Positions 61,816 through 64,000 of a stretch of DNA of 64,000 nucleotides are shown piece by piece. Source of the DNA: Helopsaltes ochotensis (lineage: Eukaryota > Chordata > Aves > Passeriformes > Locustellidae); contig VXBM01000677.1 of assembly GCA_013400155.1 (NCBI GenBank), positions 62,001 through 126,000 on the forward strand, read 5' to 3'. The first letter of the stretch is position 1, and every line of letters begins with the position of its first letter. The translations under genes and the position numbers were made by a program. The notes below the pieces were generated by a model. The model was not told where the DNA came from. It searched no databases and saw only the letters and a program-made list of their open reading frames with translations.

Positions 61816-64000
61816 TATCTTATAACTTATTAAATAGAAATGTTTGCTTCATTAAAATGCGCATGTTAAAAACAACATCAGATTCTTTTCATATGTAGTC
61901 AGTAAAGTTCAGACTGAAACTACACCACACAGCAGCTTCAGGCTGACTAAATAGCCTATGGTCTGTGCAGCTAGCCATGAAAATTTGGGCAGAACCTGAA
62001 CGCCATTAATTTTTCCCCTGAAACCATTTTTTTCTTTAAAACAAGATGGCAGAAGTTTGGTGTAAATGTGCAGGGTGCAGTGGGCACAGTGTGAATGGGG
62101 CATTACACAGCTGGGCTGGTTTGCCCCTATGCAGACCCCACAGGGGGAGTGCTGTGTCCCTGGACCTGCTGTCTGGGCTTTGATCCCCAAACACTCCCAG
62201 CACCCTCTGCCCCCCCCAAGATCCCTGGGGTTGTTTGCAGAAGGTGTCTCCCTGCACCTGGGGCCAGCACCTCCAGGCACAGCCATGGAAACCAGCAGAT
62301 GTTTTCCTAAACACTCTCCTGCTGAAAGCCCCTGTGAAACCTGAGATGCAGTGGCTGCCAAGGACTTTCCTGCCCCAGGCTTATCAGATTATTTCCTTTT
62401 TACGGTTAACTGTTTTTTATTACCCTTGTGGTAGGTACCTCAGCGTGAGTCTCCTATTCAGTGTTTTTAAACAAAACAAACCTGAATACAGCTGTTGATG
62501 TGAGTGAACCTTGAGAACATCTCACCTGCGTAACTCCTATGTGCTAGTCCACCCTGTGCTTGTCTGGCCTTCTCTTGCCTGTTGGCCCTTATCTTAGTTT
62601 AATGACATCCGCTGAAATTAGAGGAGTTGTCTGCAAAGTTGATGGACTCTGGTTGCTACTGTGGCTGAGGTTACCTCCAGGAAAAACTGATCTCTGCTTC
62701 AAGTGACCAACTCTGCCTGGCCTGGACAGTGACAGCTGTGGAGTGGCCACAAAAATAACCTTGCTAAGGACAGCAAGCACCCAGTGGTGGTGGTAAGAGT
62801 TTGGCAGGATTTTGGGCAACAACATTCAGCTACCTCCAGCTGCTCTGCCCGCTAAAGACTGACTGTGTTGGGCACAGATCAGTGCTTTGGGGGACATTCT
62901 GCTTTGCTTTTGGCACTTTGACAAAGGTTTCTAAGTGCAGTGGCTACCTTAGCAGGTAGCTGTGGGGCTGGAGGGTGTCATGTATGGGTTACTGGTGTCC
63001 CAGTGCCTCCTGCTGGGCAGACTTGCAATGGTGCAAGATGCACTTTCTTCAGTATAGAAAGAGGACTGGCATCAGTTTTTTTGCCTTTACCAATTTGGTT
63101 GTACTTAAGTTCTTTTTCTTTGTTTATAGTCTCTCTCCTTGGTAGCGGTTTGGAGTAGGATTTGGCCACTTAGTACCTGTCAGTCCCACTGGGAACTTCT
63201 TCATCCTTCCTCAGCTGGCCCGAGCTGTCCTTTGAGTACTGCACTAGATCTGGCAGTGCTCGGGTAGCCGGCTGGAGCCCTGCATACTGCTGACCAGTGA
63301 CCCAGGGCAGCCCCAAGGCAGGGCATCGCCACGTGGGAACATGCTGTCACCCACGGCACATCTGGGAGCTTCACTGGGTATTTTGGTGGGTGGTGGAAAG
63401 TAAGTCCCTGCAGCACAGCAGTTACCATGGGATGGTAACTCCAGAGCATTCCAGCCCCCTGCCTGGTATTGGTGGGGTGCATTTGTACATCTTAATGTGC
63501 AAAGAGAAAGAGGTCTTTGGAGTAGATGTCCTGGAGCTCCTCACAACCCATACACTCAACCTGTCTTCATCCTGCAGCTCAAGTCTGCCCTGTAGCCGTC
63601 CCTGACCCTGGGCTGTGCTTGTTCCTGCCGTACCTTGGGATCTCACTGATTGCCCACTGGCCGCCTCCTTTGGTTTGGGGAGAGGTTGGACTTCCCTCTT
63701 CAGACCCCTCTGGCTGTCCATGGCCATCTCTGCAGCCAGCATGCAAATACCTTATATACTGGGGTGTTGCTCAAAACTTAGAATTGTATTTTGCCTTGTG
63801 CAGCTCTATCTCTAATAAATTAAATATATGCATTTAAGTTATTAAAATAACTTTAACTGGTTTAAATATTTATTATTATTCATTCTTTTAAAATATACTG
63901 TTCATTTTAATAATTCACATTATTTTATCTTTACATCATCAATCTTTAAATCTTTTTATAATTAATCCTTGAATCATTATATGTATATATATATATGTAA
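61816..64000. other. Intergenic sequence downstream of FLNB
   Basis: No gene is recognised. I looked on the minus strand for DNASE1L3, which lies next to FLNB in convergent orientation in human, and saw no matching frame. A C-rich run is near 62209, and an isolated AATAAA at 63814-63819 precedes a sharp change to very A/T-rich sequence. Confidence 0.6.
63840..64000. repeat. A/T-rich low-complexity tract ending in TA repeat
   Basis: About 160 bp is almost wholly A and T, with TTATTATTATT near 63870 and an ATATATATAT run near 63985. It reaches the window edge, so its full extent is unknown. Confidence 0.85.

Noticed and set aside
61816..64000. DNASE1L3 3' end on the minus strand
   Set aside because: Expected from human gene order, but no minus-strand frame here resembles a DNase I-family protein.

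Overview
The window holds most of one large vertebrate gene on the + strand, filamin B (FLNB). I identify it from the encoded protein. The conceptual splice of 45 exons (numbered 2 to 46 here) runs from 13027 to a stop codon at 60278-60280. Every junction keeps the reading frame and every intron begins with GT and ends with AG. The joined coding length is 7520 nt, about 2505 residues. Together with an unseen first exon of about 97 codons, this matches the 2602 residues I remember for human FLNB. The gene is cut off on the left: exon 1 (start codon and most of the first calponin-homology domain) lies upstream, and bases 1-13026 are intron 1.

The host is a bird. The gene is bird-like in compactness (many introns of 0.1-2 kb), there is a CR1 LINE 3' end at 13951-14074, and an LTR at 1652-2178 resembles an ERVL-type LTR widespread in Neoaves. 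A songbird or other neoavian is my best guess, from memory of repeat families.

Layout. 1-13026: intron 1, with two LTRs and a short tandem repeat. 13027-15378: exons 2-4, the end of CH1 and all of CH2 (actin binding). 18459-42449: exons 5-29, Ig-like filamin repeats 1-15. 44168-44242: hinge-1 exon. 44934-59371: repeats 16-23, hinge 2 and the start of repeat 24. 60093-60280: the last coding exon, the dimerisation repeat 24. 60281 to about 61815: the 3' UTR, ending at paired AATAAA signals. 61816-64000: intergenic, with no gene recognised.

The introns carry six retroviral LTRs, all antisense to the gene. Four belong to one roughly 350-bp family and each is bounded by a perfect 6-bp target-site duplication (TTCTTG, AAAGTC, TAGCTC, CTACTC). 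A 12-bp CpG-rich minisatellite in intron 7 is interrupted by a 115-N assembly gap.

The most informative observations are: (1) a 90-nt in-frame cassette exon at 37116-37205, missing from the constitutive splice but matching the extra roughly 31-residue exon of a long human FLNB isoform as I remember it; (2) the separately skippable hinge-1 exon with UAAY-rich sequence just upstream; (3) an unexplained 243-nt stop-free segment in intron 32 with splice-like borders in the right phase; (4) two LTR copies flanking exons 2-4 that differ at 1 of 251 positions over most of their length but at about 13 of 88 in the rest, which suggests gene conversion. I see no new kind of genetic system; the window is a conserved cytoskeletal gene with interesting splicing and repeat structure.
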